Assembly: GCA_012033355.1 (NCBI GenBank)
Contig: JAAUQZ010000014.1
Coordinates: 1 to 38,867, forward strand
Length of the DNA stretch: 38,867 nt
Reading direction: 5' to 3'
Source: Leptolyngbyaceae cyanobacterium RM1_406_9
GTDB lineage: Bacteria > Cyanobacteriota > Cyanobacteriia > Elainellales > Elainellaceae
The first letter of the stretch is position 1. Every line of letters starts with the position of its first letter. The position numbers and the translations under genes were made by a program. The notes under the pieces were generated by a model. The model had not been told where the DNA came from. It was given only the letters and a program-made list of their open reading frames with translations, and made no database searches. This document shows, one piece after another, positions 17,533 through 26,647 of this stretch.

Positions 17533-18111
17533 CGTAGTTTCCTCCCGAAAAACTAGAAAACAAGAACAAATGAAGAAGTGTTATTAAATTTACTGGAGAA
17601 GCTATGTACAGTTATTCACCTTAGGGAAAGACTTTACATAACTATTTGGGATGATTTGCCTTCCGTAGACTATGCCTTTAGAGCAGAGCCACGACCGTAA
17701 ATGGAACTACAGCAGCAAATCCCTCGATTCCAGAAACGAATTGGATGAATTGGGGCAATGACTGGGCAATGGTTGGAGCGATCGCCACACTTTCCTTGAC
17801 CTGTCTTTAATTTATGGCAAAGTGCAGTTTCAGCGCTTCATCCTATTGATTCACCCGACTGATTCACCCAACCAGTACCTATAGCCGTAGTCAGCGAGGT
17901 TAGGACACGGACATTTTGGTGGCGCGGCGGAGCCGCGCCACCAAAATGTCCTAATCGATATGGCTACCGCTATAACTGAAACAGCACCCGCAAAAGGTAC
18001 CTTCAGATCGGGAAGACGGCCCTTTGGGGTGCTGTGGAAGCTATTTTCATAAACGGTTGCCTTTAGTTAGGGCACTGAGATCAGCAAGCCGCCAGCCTGC
18101 CGCATCCCTGC
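17533..18111. other. Intergenic region with one palindromic element
   Basis: No gene is visible in this 579-base gap between the secreted protein and the sigma factor gene. The only structured sequence is the palindromic element at 17880-17974. A GC-rich hairpin-like stretch occurs near 18010-18030. Confidence 0.6.
17880..17974. repeat. MITE-like palindromic element
   Basis: The ends TATAGCCGTAG (17880-17890) and CTACCGCTATA (17964-17974) are inverted repeats with one mismatch. Inside is a perfect 20-base stem (17909-17928 with 17932-17951) closed by loop GGA. There is no coding capacity. The 95-base length and terminal repeats resemble a miniature inverted-repeat element or a large REP. Confidence 0.7.
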
Positions 18112-19098
18112 TTAGCTTGCCAGATAGCCTCCAACGCTGGCTTTACGGCGGCGCAGATGGTCAAGAGCCTGCCGCTCAAGCTGTCGTACCCGTTCGCGGC
18201 TGATATTCATTCGCTGGCCTACTTTTGCCAGAGATAGCTCATGACCGTCTTCTAAACCAAATCGCAGAACCAGAACTTCGCGCTGTTGGGGTGTGAGTTC
18301 GGCTAGCAGACCTTCAAGATCCTGACGCAGTGACTTTTGGGCTGCGTAGGTTTCAGGCGATGCGCCTTGATCTTCTAGCAAGTCCTGTAGCTCGGTATCT
18401 TGATTATCTCCAACCTTGAGATCAAGAGAAACAGGCTGACGCGCCATGATCAGGTATTCCCGAATTTGAGCAGGCTCCAGATCCAGCGCCTTAGCAATCT
18501 CAGCGGGGCTAGGGCTGTAACCTAACTCTTGGGTTAGCTCACGCTGCACTTTCTTGATTTTGTTCAGCTTTTCGGTGATGTGAATCGGCAAGCGAATGGT
18601 ACGGGCTTGCTGGGCGATCGCCCGCGTGATTGCCTGACGAATCCACCAGTAAGCGTAGGTTGAGAACTTGTAGCCGCGCATCGGGTCAAACTTTTCCACG
18701 CCGCGCTCTAGCCCCAGCGTTCCTTCTTGAATCAGGTCGAGGAACTCTAGATTCCGCTTCTGGTACTTTTTGGCGATCGCCACCACCAGGCGCAGGTTTG
18801 CTTCGATCATTTTCTGCTTAGCCCGCTGTCCTTGACGGACTGCCTGATGCAGATCTGCTTCGCTCAGTTTCGCCCGCTCTGCCCACTCAACATCCGTAGG
18901 TTCGCGATTTAGTTCTTGAGTCAGCGCCTCCTTAGACTCTAGAAGCGCCATCATTTGCTGTACCTGCTTACCGTACACAATCTCTTGTTCGTGAGTCAGC
19001 AGGGGCACACGACCGATTTCATGCAAATATGTACGTACCATATCTGCGGTAAACATGGGCTTGGCAGCAGCCTTGGTTTTGGTGTTTGCAGTTGGCAT
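18112..19098 (-). CDS. RNA polymerase group 2 sigma-70 factor
   Basis: A 328-residue sigma-70 lacking the long non-essential region 1.1, as in cyanobacterial group 2 (SigB/C/D/E-like) factors. Region 1.2 is [19 protein letters not shown]. Region 2 is [15 protein letters not shown] through [21 protein letters not shown] and [15 protein letters not shown]. Region 3 is about [16 protein letters not shown]. Region 4.2, the -35 binding helix, is [20 protein letters not shown]. Such factors tune transcription under stress, nitrogen, light or carbon changes; which one this is cannot be fixed by eye. ATG 19096-19098 was chosen over an upstream in-frame ATG at 19155 because it gives a normal N-terminus. 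The frame is intact. Confidence 0.93.
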   Translation of the reverse strand: MPTANTKTKAAAKPMFTADMVRTYLHEIGRVPLLTHEQEIVYGKQVQQMMALLESKEALTQELNREPTDVEWAERAKLSEADLHQAVRQGQRAKQKMIEANLRLVVAIAKKYQKRNLEFLDLIQEGTLGLERGVEKFDPMRGYKFSTYAYWWIRQAITRAIAQQARTIRLPIHITEKLNKIKKVQRELTQELGYSPSPAEIAKALDLEPAQIREYLIMARQPVSLDLKVGDNQDTELQDLLEDQGASPETYAAQKSLRQDLEGLLAELTPQQREVLVLRFGLEDGHELSLAKVGQRMNISRERVRQLERQALDHLRRRKASVGGYLAS

Positions 19099-19155
19099 GG
19101 GTGATACGGTAAACTCCGTCAGATGAAAATTTGGAACACAACTTAGAGAAAACAA

Positions 19156-19770
19156 GGGATTCGGCTTTCCGAGGAAGGAACTATTTAGAAGCTGGGTTAG
19201 AATTTACTCCCAAATGCTCTAATAGGAGGGTGTCTACAGAATGCCTATCCCAAATGAGGAGCAGAGGATAGGTAGATAGCCGAGGTGGCTGAGGTATTCA
19301 ATCCTCCTCAGCAACAAAAACGGGGTTAACTACAAATCTGGCTAGGTATCGTACTTTTCTGCGAATGCAGGCTCAATCTCAACAATAAGCAACAATTCAG
19401 AATCCAGCGGTCTTTAGGGAAACTGTGCAGACTCCAGCGGCACTCAAAACACTCGGCCTAAAGTCGGAGTCATTATGAGTTTGACTTAATTAAATGGTAG
19501 TACAAGTTTAGACCCCAGTAAAGAGACGGCGATTCATCCTTTTGGATGAACTTAAGGATGGACTTTTGCGAACGCCGCAGACTCAAAAGATATACGTTGT
19601 TCGCAGCTAGCCTGGATGTGTTGATGGCTCAGGAAAAGGCATACAGGCGTTCTCTGCTTTTATAAGCATGAACTAATTTCCTGGCGCACAGGTAGGGAGA
19701 ATACGGAGTGATAACCGAACTGAGAACTGAGCTTAAGGATTTTTTAAGGTTTCGTCCGGCGAGTCCTAAC
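19156..19770. other. Intergenic region upstream of the sigma factor
   Basis: No gene in 615 bases. It must hold the sigma factor promoter on the minus strand, but I cannot pick the boxes with confidence. A short hairpin CCTATCC / GGATAGG lies near 19244-19272. No tRNA-like or other RNA pattern was seen. Confidence 0.5.
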
Positions 19771-21530
19771 TCAAAACCCTAAGTCTGCTTTCGCAGCTTC
19801 AGCCGCCTTGAAGACGCTAGCACTTGGCATTTCTTCCCAGGGTGTATCTCCGATTTCGGCGTAGAAGGTCTCATCATAGGGGCGGGTGCGAACCACGACA
19901 GGCATGGGCACAGCGTGACCCAAAATCAGCGCTTGCTGCTTAGAATCTAACTTTGATAGCACCGAACGCAGGCTTTGTCCACCCGAAACACCTGTAAAGA
20001 TTGCTTCAATGTCTTTTTCGTCATTTAGTAAGGCCGTAATGCGGGTGCCCACTTGGGACATTACCTCATTGTCAATCCCAGAAGGACGCTGATCGACTAC
20101 CAATAGGGTGACAAAGTATTTCCGCATTTCGCGGGCGATCGTGCCAAAAATAGTTTGCCGGACCGTGCTGGGATCAAGAAATCGATGGGCTTCTTCAATC
20201 GTGATGACAAGCTGGTGGGGGCGATCGCTGACATTCTTGGTCTGCAAAACTTCTCAGCCTTATGCACATAGCTACCGTGAATTCGGCGAGCAATGACGTT
20301 GGTGGCTAGCATATAGGACAGCAGGTTTGACTGGGAGCCAAATTCTACGACTACGTGCTTTCCCGCTTCTAGAGATTCTAAAATCTGTCCAACGTAGTTG
20401 TGAGGGCAACTGTTGCGGATATATTTCAGTTCATCCAGGCGGGTTAGCTTTCGCTGTAATGCCATGATTGACGACTTGCTGCCCATCTTAGTTTCACAAA
20501 ATTCCTGAATCTCCTCATTGGTCATCGCCAACAGGCGCGTGATCCAGGCTTTGCCAAACTCGTTGCGAAGAATGATTGCATTTTCCAGGCTGGCTTCGGA
20601 AAGGTTTAACTCTCCTCTCACGAGCATTAAATCTTCCACGTCGATCTGGTCGTAGCCGATGTAAAGCTCTTGAGCATCCCGCACGCCTCGTCTTTTGGTT
20701 GATTCGGGATCAAGTGTATAGATCTGCACCTGTCCTGGGAAAAGCTGCCGCAGTCCTTTGACGGTGCTAAAGCGCTTGCCTTCACTGGCCGCTTCCCAGC
20801 CGTATTCAGAGTGCATATCGAAGATCAGGTTTACAGCCGCCCGTTTGCGAATGATCCCCGATAGCAGCAGCCGCGTAAGAAATGACTTGCCCGTGCCCGA
20901 TTTGCCAAAAATGCCGTTGCTGCGTTCAACGAAACGATCGAGGTCAAGGCAAATGGGTACGTCCATATCGATCGGTTGCCCGATCGCAAAGTTGCGTCGA
21001 TGCGGGTCATCTTCCCAGCCAAACACGGCTCGAAAGTCGCGTTCGCTTGCGTCAAACACCTGACTGAAATGGCTGGGGATCGTTTTGACGGGCAGCAGTT
21101 CGATATTGGCGCTGCTCTGAGCCTGATGGGAGGCGATCGCCATCTTTCCGCCCTTACCATCCCCAGCTTCAGTTAGATTCGCCCCATAGCCGCTGGCTCG
21201 GTATTTCCCCATGTCGTGCCCGTTCTGGCTGACCTCCTCCGGGGTAAACATTAGCATCGGCGTTAGATTGATCGTGCCGTAAGTCCCCGTTCCGGCTAAC
21301 ACTTCTTGCAAAAACGTGTTGCTGGGATCAGGCGGATTTGCCATGATGCGCTGGCTGGCCGTTCCTAGTGCTACGTCGGTCAACATACAGAAAAAGCGCG
21401 ATCGCACCCCTTGCACGACCAAAAACTTACCAACCCGCATATCTTCTACCAACACATCGGGATGCAGCCGCACCTCTAACCCCTGGCTGAGAGAACCCTG
21501 AATGACTGAACCCAAAGGCTTCTCTGTCAT
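19771..21530 (-). CDS. HerA-like (HAS-barrel, DUF87) ATPase, one-base frameshift
   Basis: The N-terminus carries a HAS-barrel-like part (LGSVIQGSLSQGLEVRLHPD). The RecA-like core follows with Walker A GKSGTGKS at 209-216 and NLIFDMHSEYGWEA just after. The frame breaks in KAEKF at 20246-20249 (AAAA, expected AAAAA) and resumes with LQTKNVSDRPHQLVITIEEA, in which VITIEEAHRF is the Walker B region; VDQRPSGIDNEV follows. With one base restored it is 586 residues. HerA ATPases translocate DNA in end resection with NurA; cyanobacterial relatives are poorly studied, and no nurA lies here. ATG 21530 has GAG five bases upstream; a TTG start at 21584 is possible. Confidence 0.85.
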
Positions 21531-21692
21531 GGCAACTCGTTCCAAGCTCAATTCTTGAGCTATCGTAACTTGAATAACTTCCAAATTAATACATTTGTTT
21601 TCAATACATTCGTTCTGGTAGTAATTTTTGGTTGTTGATCGTTTAGCTGTTGGTTATCGATCATTCAGCCTCATTCATTCAGTCTCGTTACC

Positions 21693-21827
21693 AAGCTCCC
21701 GCTTCCGGCATTGCTGATCTGACCTATGAATTGCGTAGGGACATTGCAATGCCATGCCCCTACAGAGGAAATTGAGATCCGTGGATCATACCCACAGTCA
21801 GCAACGCCATTAAGAAAGCGGGAGCTT
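21693..21827. repeat. Nested fold-back element with 12-base ends
   Basis: AAGCTCCCGCTT (21693-21704) and AAGCGGGAGCTT (21816-21827) are perfect inverted repeats. Inside them GGCATTGCTGA pairs with TCAGCAACGCC with one mismatch, and the core GTAGGGACATTGCAATG...CCCCTAC is also palindromic. There is no open frame of coding type. It lies between the HerA-like gene and the GST gene. Confidence 0.65.
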
Positions 21828-21838
21828 CTTCAACTGTA

Positions 21839-21861
21839 TTGCCAAGTTGGAGCTTGGCAAC
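21839..21861. repeat. Copy of the CCAAGCT palindrome repeat
   Basis: TTGCCAAGTTGGAGCTTGGCAA followed by CGAG matches the repeat cluster at 3822-3929. Confidence 0.7.
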
Positions 21862-21902
21862 GAGTAAGCTCGGCAACGAGTAAATTTCCTACTCCCTACT
21901 CC

Positions 21903-22700
21903 CTATTCAATATTGATCGAAGTCGGAGCAGACGATGAAGCAGAAGGTGTTGATGACACCGAGGACTTACGGTAGTCGGCATAGAGGCGATCGCGCCACT
22001 TAAAAAATGGCTCAAAAGTACCAATATCTGCGATACCAGGAACCCCTTTGCCCTTCAGATTTTCAGGGATGTCAAGATAGGAGCCTGAAGGAAACTTGAC
22101 GTACATCGTCAGCCCTGCAACCGCGAAATCAGCCAGCGTGGGAGAATCTCCCAGCAAGTAAGGTTGGTCTAGCAAAATAAAGCAAAGCGATGCCAAATCT
22201 CGCTTCATAGCATCCTGGGCCGTTTTTAGTGCATCTGGCCCTAGACCCACACCAAAGCCTAAAACGCTGAAAATTTCATTTGGCACTGAGCCGACCAACC
22301 CTTTCAGTAAATCTGGTGTGGTTGCGGGCAGAAAAGCCTTACGGAAAGACTGATCTTGCCCCAACGCTCCTAGCATTACCTTACGGGCATTCAAACCGAC
22401 GGACTCATCTGCCCACTGCTCCATTAGCAGACACAGCCCGCGCTGTTTGGAGTCGGCTGGAAGGATAGGGCGATCGGGATATTTACGATCGAGATATTCG
22501 GCGATCGCCGTTGAATCTGCAATCACCTCACTGCCATCCTTCAACACAGGCACCTGCCGTTGACCTGACAGCCGAAATAGCTCTAGCTGACCAATTCCTG
22601 GCGTAACCTCAATCTTGCGATAGGCTAGCCCCTTGTAATCCAGAATTAGCCGCACTTTCTCAGCGTAGTGCGATAGCTCAAATTGGTACAGTTCCAGCAT
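21903..22700 (-). CDS. Glutathione S-transferase family protein
   Basis: The thioredoxin-like N-terminal domain, about residues 1-76, reads MLELYQFELSHYAEKVRLIL, where Ser9 or Tyr12 could contact glutathione, then RQVPVLKDGSEVIADSTAIA, which has the cis-Pro (VPVL) and the DSTAI glutathione-binding loop. An all-helical C-terminal domain follows, with LGDSPTLADFAVAGL typical of GST helix 6. The last 20 or so residues are Ser/Thr-rich and probably disordered. 265 residues. AGGAGG lies a few bases before ATG 22698-22700, a strong ribosome site. Probably cytoplasmic detoxification or redox work; the substrate is unknown. Confidence 0.9.
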   Translation of the reverse strand: MLELYQFELSHYAEKVRLILDYKGLAYRKIEVTPGIGQLELFRLSGQRQVPVLKDGSEVIADSTAIAEYLDRKYPDRPILPADSKQRGLCLLMEQWADESVGLNARKVMLGALGQDQSFRKAFLPATTPDLLKGLVGSVPNEIFSVLGFGVGLGPDALKTAQDAMKRDLASLCFILLDQPYLLGDSPTLADFAVAGLTMYVKFPSGSYLDIPENLKGKGVPGIADIGTFEPFFKWRDRLYADYRKSSVSSTPSASSSAPTSINIE

Positions 22701-23009
22701 GATTTACCTCCTGTAATGACTTTAATATCAGCGATGTTCACTCAGAGGACAATCGCCTAATAGTCCGAGCAAGCTTGAGCAAATGGACAAACTGAAGTTT
22801 ATCCCCGCTTCATCTAGCTCGTTACATAACTTAACGCTACTCGTATCTACCGAGAGGCGGAAAGCAGTAGCTCTGATTTTGTTATTTCTGACCGAAGCCA
22901 TCCGCACCCATCCACAATTCTGATGATTGAGTCCGGAACCGGGATTTTACGGAAACGTCATAATACTCAACGTGGTTTTACATTTTTTTCACACATAGGG
23001 AGAGTATCC
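22701..23009. other. Divergent intergenic region, GST / fasciclin
   Basis: No gene or strong repeat in 309 bases. It must hold promoters for both flanking genes; none is clear enough to call. An in-frame upstream start at 22923 for the fasciclin gene is not used. Confidence 0.5.
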
Positions 23010-23678
23010 ATGAGTTCACGGATTTCGATCAAGCAATTTCTTAACATTGCAGGCATCAGCGCCGCTAGTGTTCTATTGGCATTCCCCGCAGTAGCGCAGA
23101 CAAACCCACGTCCCAGTATCTTTAACGAAGCGCCTTATAATCAATCGGGTGAGGTTCCTGCTGATCTCAGCCAAGAGTCTGCCCCTACGGAGATGGAAGC
23201 TCCAGTAGAAATGGAAGCTCCATCTGGGATGGAAATGCCTGAAGCGCCTACTGAAGCCGCTGAGACGGGCACCATTGTCGAGGTAGCAGTTTCTAACGGT
23301 TCCTTTGAAACGCTGGTAGCAGCATTGACAGCGGCTGAGCTAGATCAGGTACTGCAAGGGGAAGGTCCCTTTACCGTTTTTGCGCCTACCGATGAGGCTT
23401 TTGCTGCTCTACCCGAAGGAACTGTAGAAGACCTACTGCTGCCTGAAAATCGGGAGTTGTTAATACAGATTCTCTCTTACCATGTGGTTCCCGGTGAATT
23501 TACCTCTAGCCAACTCACATCAGGAGAAGTGCAAACCGCAGCAAATGAGCCTGTGATGGTTGAAGTCGGTACAGATGGCGTGATGGTCAATGAGGCAACC
23601 GTTGTCCAGCCGGATGTAATGGCTAGCAATGGCGTAATTCATGTGATTGATCAGGTGATCTTGCCTCCCAGCCTGTAA
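23010..23678 (+). CDS. Secreted fasciclin (FAS1) domain protein
   Basis: From ATG 23010, with AGGGAGAG at 22997-23004, the protein has a clear signal peptide (FLNIAGISAASVLLAFPAVAQ, cut after AVA-Q). It then has a linker with three repeats of Glu-Met-(Glu)-Ala/Met-Pro and a single FAS1 domain of about 130 residues. The FAS1 H1 box is FTVFAPTDEAFAALP, YHVVPGEF is the middle block and NGVIHVIDQVILPP is the H2 box. FAS1 proteins mediate adhesion and matrix contacts; in cyanobacteria small exported versions are common. 222 residues. The frame is intact and a terminator follows. Confidence 0.92.
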   Translation: MSSRISIKQFLNIAGISAASVLLAFPAVAQTNPRPSIFNEAPYNQSGEVPADLSQESAPTEMEAPVEMEAPSGMEMPEAPTEAAETGTIVEVAVSNGSFETLVAALTAAELDQVLQGEGPFTVFAPTDEAFAALPEGTVEDLLLPENRELLIQILSYHVVPGEFTSSQLTSGEVQTAANEPVMVEVGTDGVMVNEATVVQPDVMASNGVIHVIDQVILPPSL

Positions 23679-23752
23679 GGGTTTTCATCCGTAGCTGTAA
23701 GTCATACAGGTTATGAGCCACATCTGAGCTTCTGCTTGTCTAGATGACTTGA

Positions 23753-23783
23753 CCCCGCACTTGCTTGTTCAGGTGCGGGGCTT
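23753..23783 (+). terminator. Terminator after the fasciclin gene
   Basis: CCCCGCACTTG (23753-23763) pairs with CAGGTGCGGGG (23770-23780) with one G-T pair, followed by CTTT. About 75 bases after the stop. Further on, CGTTTTTGT and ACAAAAACG (about 23815-23870) form another inverted repeat. Confidence 0.6.
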
Positions 23784-23915
23784 TGAATTTGAAGACGCGC
23801 GTTTTTGTCGGACTCGTTTTTGTGTAGAAGCTCCCAATGGGTGGAGACATTCATACAAAAACGTCTCAATCCAGGCGCGTAGCGCCATAATACTGGTTGA
23901 GGTGAGTTCTGTCTT

Positions 23916-24805
23916 TTGCTTGTGGAAGAATTGGTGCGAACGATTAACTCAAGTCTGTTGGAGTTAGTCTCTCAGGCGGTTGCGTTTTTTCCATCGTTTT
24001 AGTGGCGATCGCCATCCTGCTCATTACTCGATATGTTGTTAAGCCTGTTCGAGCCGTCACTCAAACTGCCGTAGATCGAGTTGTTAAAAGCCCTTCGCTG
24101 CGATCGCTCGTTATTCAGATTGCCTACGTCGCTACCTGGATCGTCGGAATTTTATTTGCCTGCGTCATTGCTTTTCCCGATTTGGGTTTGGGTGACTTAA
24201 TTGGGCTTTTGGGTTTGGGTTCTGTGGCGATCGGTTTTGCCTTTCAGGATATCTTTAAGAACTTTTTGGCAGGCATATTGCTCCTACTTAACGAGCCATT
24301 TAAGCTCAACGACCAAATCATTGTGAATGACTACGAGGGAACGGTTGAGCAAATCAACATTCGATCTACAGAAATTCGTACTTATCAAGGCGAACGGGTT
24401 GTAATTCCTAATGCAACCGTGTTTACTAGCCCTGTCCGAGTGTTGACCGATCGCCCCTACCGCCGCACAGACTTGGCGATCGGTTTGGACTACAATACAC
24501 CGCTTCCCAGAGCCGTGCAGGTTTTGCTGATGGCCCTTACAGATGTGGAAGGGGTGTTATCTAACCCCTCAGCCGAGGTCGATGTGGTGGGCTTTGGTGA
24601 TAGCTCTATTGATTTTGTGGTGCGCTACTGGACGCTGCCCCAAAAGCTACACGTGCGCCAAACTCAAACTCGCGTGATGATGGCGCTAAAGCAAGCCTGC
24701 GATCAGGCAAATTTGAATATCCCTTATCCCATTCGTTCGGTGTACCTATTTGATCAAAAGCAGTTTGACGACTCTATTTCGACTGCAAATAGTATGCCTA
24801 ATTAG
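23916..24805 (+). CDS. MscS-type mechanosensitive channel, one-base frameshift
   Basis: The frame LVEELVRTINSSLLELV runs into a stop at TTTTAG (23997-24002). Adding one T gives AFFPSFLVAIAILLITRYVV and a continuous protein of 296 residues. Membrane segments are at about 18-40, 64-87 and 92-113. The last is the pore-lining helix IGLLGLGSVAIGFAFQDIFK, and NFLAGILLLLNEPFKLNDQI continues into the beta domain. MscS channels open under membrane tension and release solutes on hypo-osmotic shock. The lost T lies four bases from GCGATCGC (24005-24012). TTG 23916, preceded by GAGGTG at 23899-23904, is preferred as start; GTG 23922 is an alternative. Probably functional in the organism. Confidence 0.8.
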
Positions 24806-24869
24806 GGATGAGAGATGGGGGATGGGGGATGGGGGATGAGGGATGAGGGATGAGGGATGAGGGATGAGG
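24804..24869. repeat. Long GGGATGA/GGGGGAT heptamer repeat
   Basis: About nine tandem heptamers of AGGGATG type, changing to GATGGGG near the middle. It directly follows the stop of the MscS-like gene and precedes the end of galE. It is the longest of the heptamer repeats in the window. Confidence 0.85.
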
Positions 24870-24917
24870 ATCTTGCTTCCTGTAGCCCCCAGCCCCCAAG
24901 CTCCTAGCCTCTTCAAA

Positions 24918-25915
24918 TCAAGAATGTCGCTGTTGATGCCACTGCCATGCGTGGGTCAGAATCTTGTTCAGGTCAGCGTATTGGGGTTGCCAGCCTAACA
25001 TTTTGGTGGCTTTTTCGCCGCTGCCGACTAGAGCGGGTGGATCTCCAGGGCGCGATCGCCCTCCACAACCTTAAACTCGCGTCCTGTCACCTGTTTTGCC
25101 GTTTCAATCACCTGCTTGACTGAGAAACCATTGCCGTTCCCCAGGTTAAACACGTTGGTATCACCCCCTTTCAGCAAATATTCCAGCCCCAGAACATGGG
25201 CGCTGGCCAAGTCAGCAACGTGAATGTAGTCTCGAATGCAGGTTCCGTCTGGGGTGGGATAATCTGTTCCCAAGATTGAGATAGAGTCTCGCTGACCCAA
25301 AGCCGCTAGCAGCACCAGAGGAATTAAGTGAGTTTCGGGGTTATGGTCTTCGCCCAATCGCCCTTCTGGATCGGCCCCCGCCGCGTTAAAGTAACGGAAG
25401 CAAACCGACTTTAGCCCATAGGCTAGGTCAAAATCAGCCAGCACCCGCTCAATCATTAGTTTGGTTGCCCCGTAAGGGTTAATCGGGTCTTGGGGATGAT
25501 CTTCTGGAATCGGTACTGTTTTAGGTACGCCATAGGTAGCGCAGGTTGAAGAAAATACAAACTTGTTGACCGAAGCCGCTAGCATCGCTTCTAGGAGAGT
25601 TAGCGTACCGATGAAATTGTTGCGATAGTATTTTGCGGGGTCAGTCACCGATTCGCCCACATAGGCATACGCTGCAAAATGCATAACAGCAGCGATTTTG
25701 CGGCTGGCAAAAAGCTGATCTAGTAGGGGGCGATCGCAGGTATCTCCGACCACCAGTTCTACCTGCAACACTTTTTCTACCAAATCTCGATGTCCATACA
25801 CCAAATTATCGAGAACAACCACCTCATAGTCTGCTTGCTGGAGCGCTAGCACTGCATGAGAGCCGATGTATCCTGCACCCCCTGTGACTAAAATAGTTGG
25901 TCGAACTGGCGACAT
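24918..25915 (-). CDS. galE: UDP-glucose 4-epimerase, one-base frameshift near the C-terminus
   Basis: GalE interconverts UDP-glucose and UDP-galactose for polysaccharide and glycolipid synthesis. The NAD-binding VTGGAGYIGSH is at about 10-20, FSSTCATYG and YGATK hold the catalytic Thr/Ser and Tyr-x-x-x-Lys, and CFRYFNAAGADP and TCIRDYIHVADLA complete the set. The frame ends early after VVEGDRA. Adding one base next to the GCGATCGC at 25052-25059 restores DRRPGDPPALVGSGEKA and gives a normal 332-residue protein ending at 24918. ATG 25915 has GAGGAG seven bases upstream, so it is preferred over an in-frame ATG at 25984. Probably functional. Confidence 0.93.
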
Positions 25916-26049
25916 ATTTGGACTCCTCAGTTGTGTCTTGCCGCTCCAGACTAACATCGCTCTGGGGGTATCCATCAGCCCCAAACTGAGTCAACTGAGA
26001 GGCTAGTTATATTACAATTAGTAAAGTTTCTGAGGCGATCGCTCTCCCC

Positions 26050-26442
26050 ATGCTGACCGAATTTCCCTTCCGGTTTGAACTAGATGCTACAACGCTGGCG
26101 GGCATTGGTCTGTGGTCGCTAGCGCTGTATCTGGGTTTTTCGCCGATCAGCGAATGGGTGATGGAGCAACTCAATCGCTGGTTTAACTTTGCTGAGCAGT
26201 TTCTCTACACCTCAGTAGAAGAGTTTGAGCGCACTCGGAAAGGCAGAGAATCTTTGAATGCCTTCTATGCATCGCTGTTCAGCATCGTGCCGTTTCTGAT
26301 TGTGGGTGGATTGTTCAACTATGGTGTAGAAGTTGGGTTAGGGCAAAGCTGGGCCCTTAGCGTGGGCATTCTGGCGGCGATCGGCGGTGGGGTATATGAG
26401 TTGGGCCGCCGGGATGGTCGTGCTTCCCGGGAAGAGGACTAA
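26050..26442 (+). CDS. Small integral membrane protein (130 aa), function unknown
   Basis: Three hydrophobic stretches are visible: TLAGIGLWSLALYLGF (about 15-30), LFSIVPFLIVGGLFNYG (about 77-93) and SWALSVGILAAIGGGVYELG (about 99-118). An amphipathic segment between the first two has NRWFNFAEQFLYTSVEEFER. The end is charged. It resembles uncharacterised cyanobacterial membrane proteins and I cannot assign a role. It is divergent from galE by 134 bases. The start ATG at 26050 follows a HIP1 site. Confidence 0.75.
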   Translation: MLTEFPFRFELDATTLAGIGLWSLALYLGFSPISEWVMEQLNRWFNFAEQFLYTSVEEFERTRKGRESLNAFYASLFSIVPFLIVGGLFNYGVEVGLGQSWALSVGILAAIGGGVYELGRRDGRASREED

Positions 26443-26491
26443 TCCCAATTCATACTGACAGGATGTGAACTTTTTCCCAGGCGCCTGTGGG

Positions 26492-26593
26492 ATGGGCATC
26501 TTACCCGTCCAAATTAAGCAAGATGCCCATTTCACAGGAAACCAGGGTTTCTAAAACTTTAAACTCGTTGCCAAGCCAGAATTTGGTAACGAG
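26492..26593. repeat. Palindromic repeats between the membrane protein and acs
   Basis: ATGGGCATCTT (26492-26502) pairs perfectly with AAGATGCCCAT (26520-26530). Further on, CTCGTTGCCAA...TTGGTAACGAG (26564-26593) is a copy of the CCAAGCT palindrome family, followed by CATCCCT heptamers at about 26614-26632. No gene is inside. Confidence 0.7.
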
Positions 26594-26647
26594 GCGGACG
26601 GGTAAAGTTTGGCTTCATCCCTCATCCCTCATTCGACTAAGACAGAT

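Noticed and set aside
23749-23967. 72-codon open frame over the fasciclin terminator
   Set aside because: It contains the terminator hairpin and overlaps the true start of the MscS-like gene in another frame.
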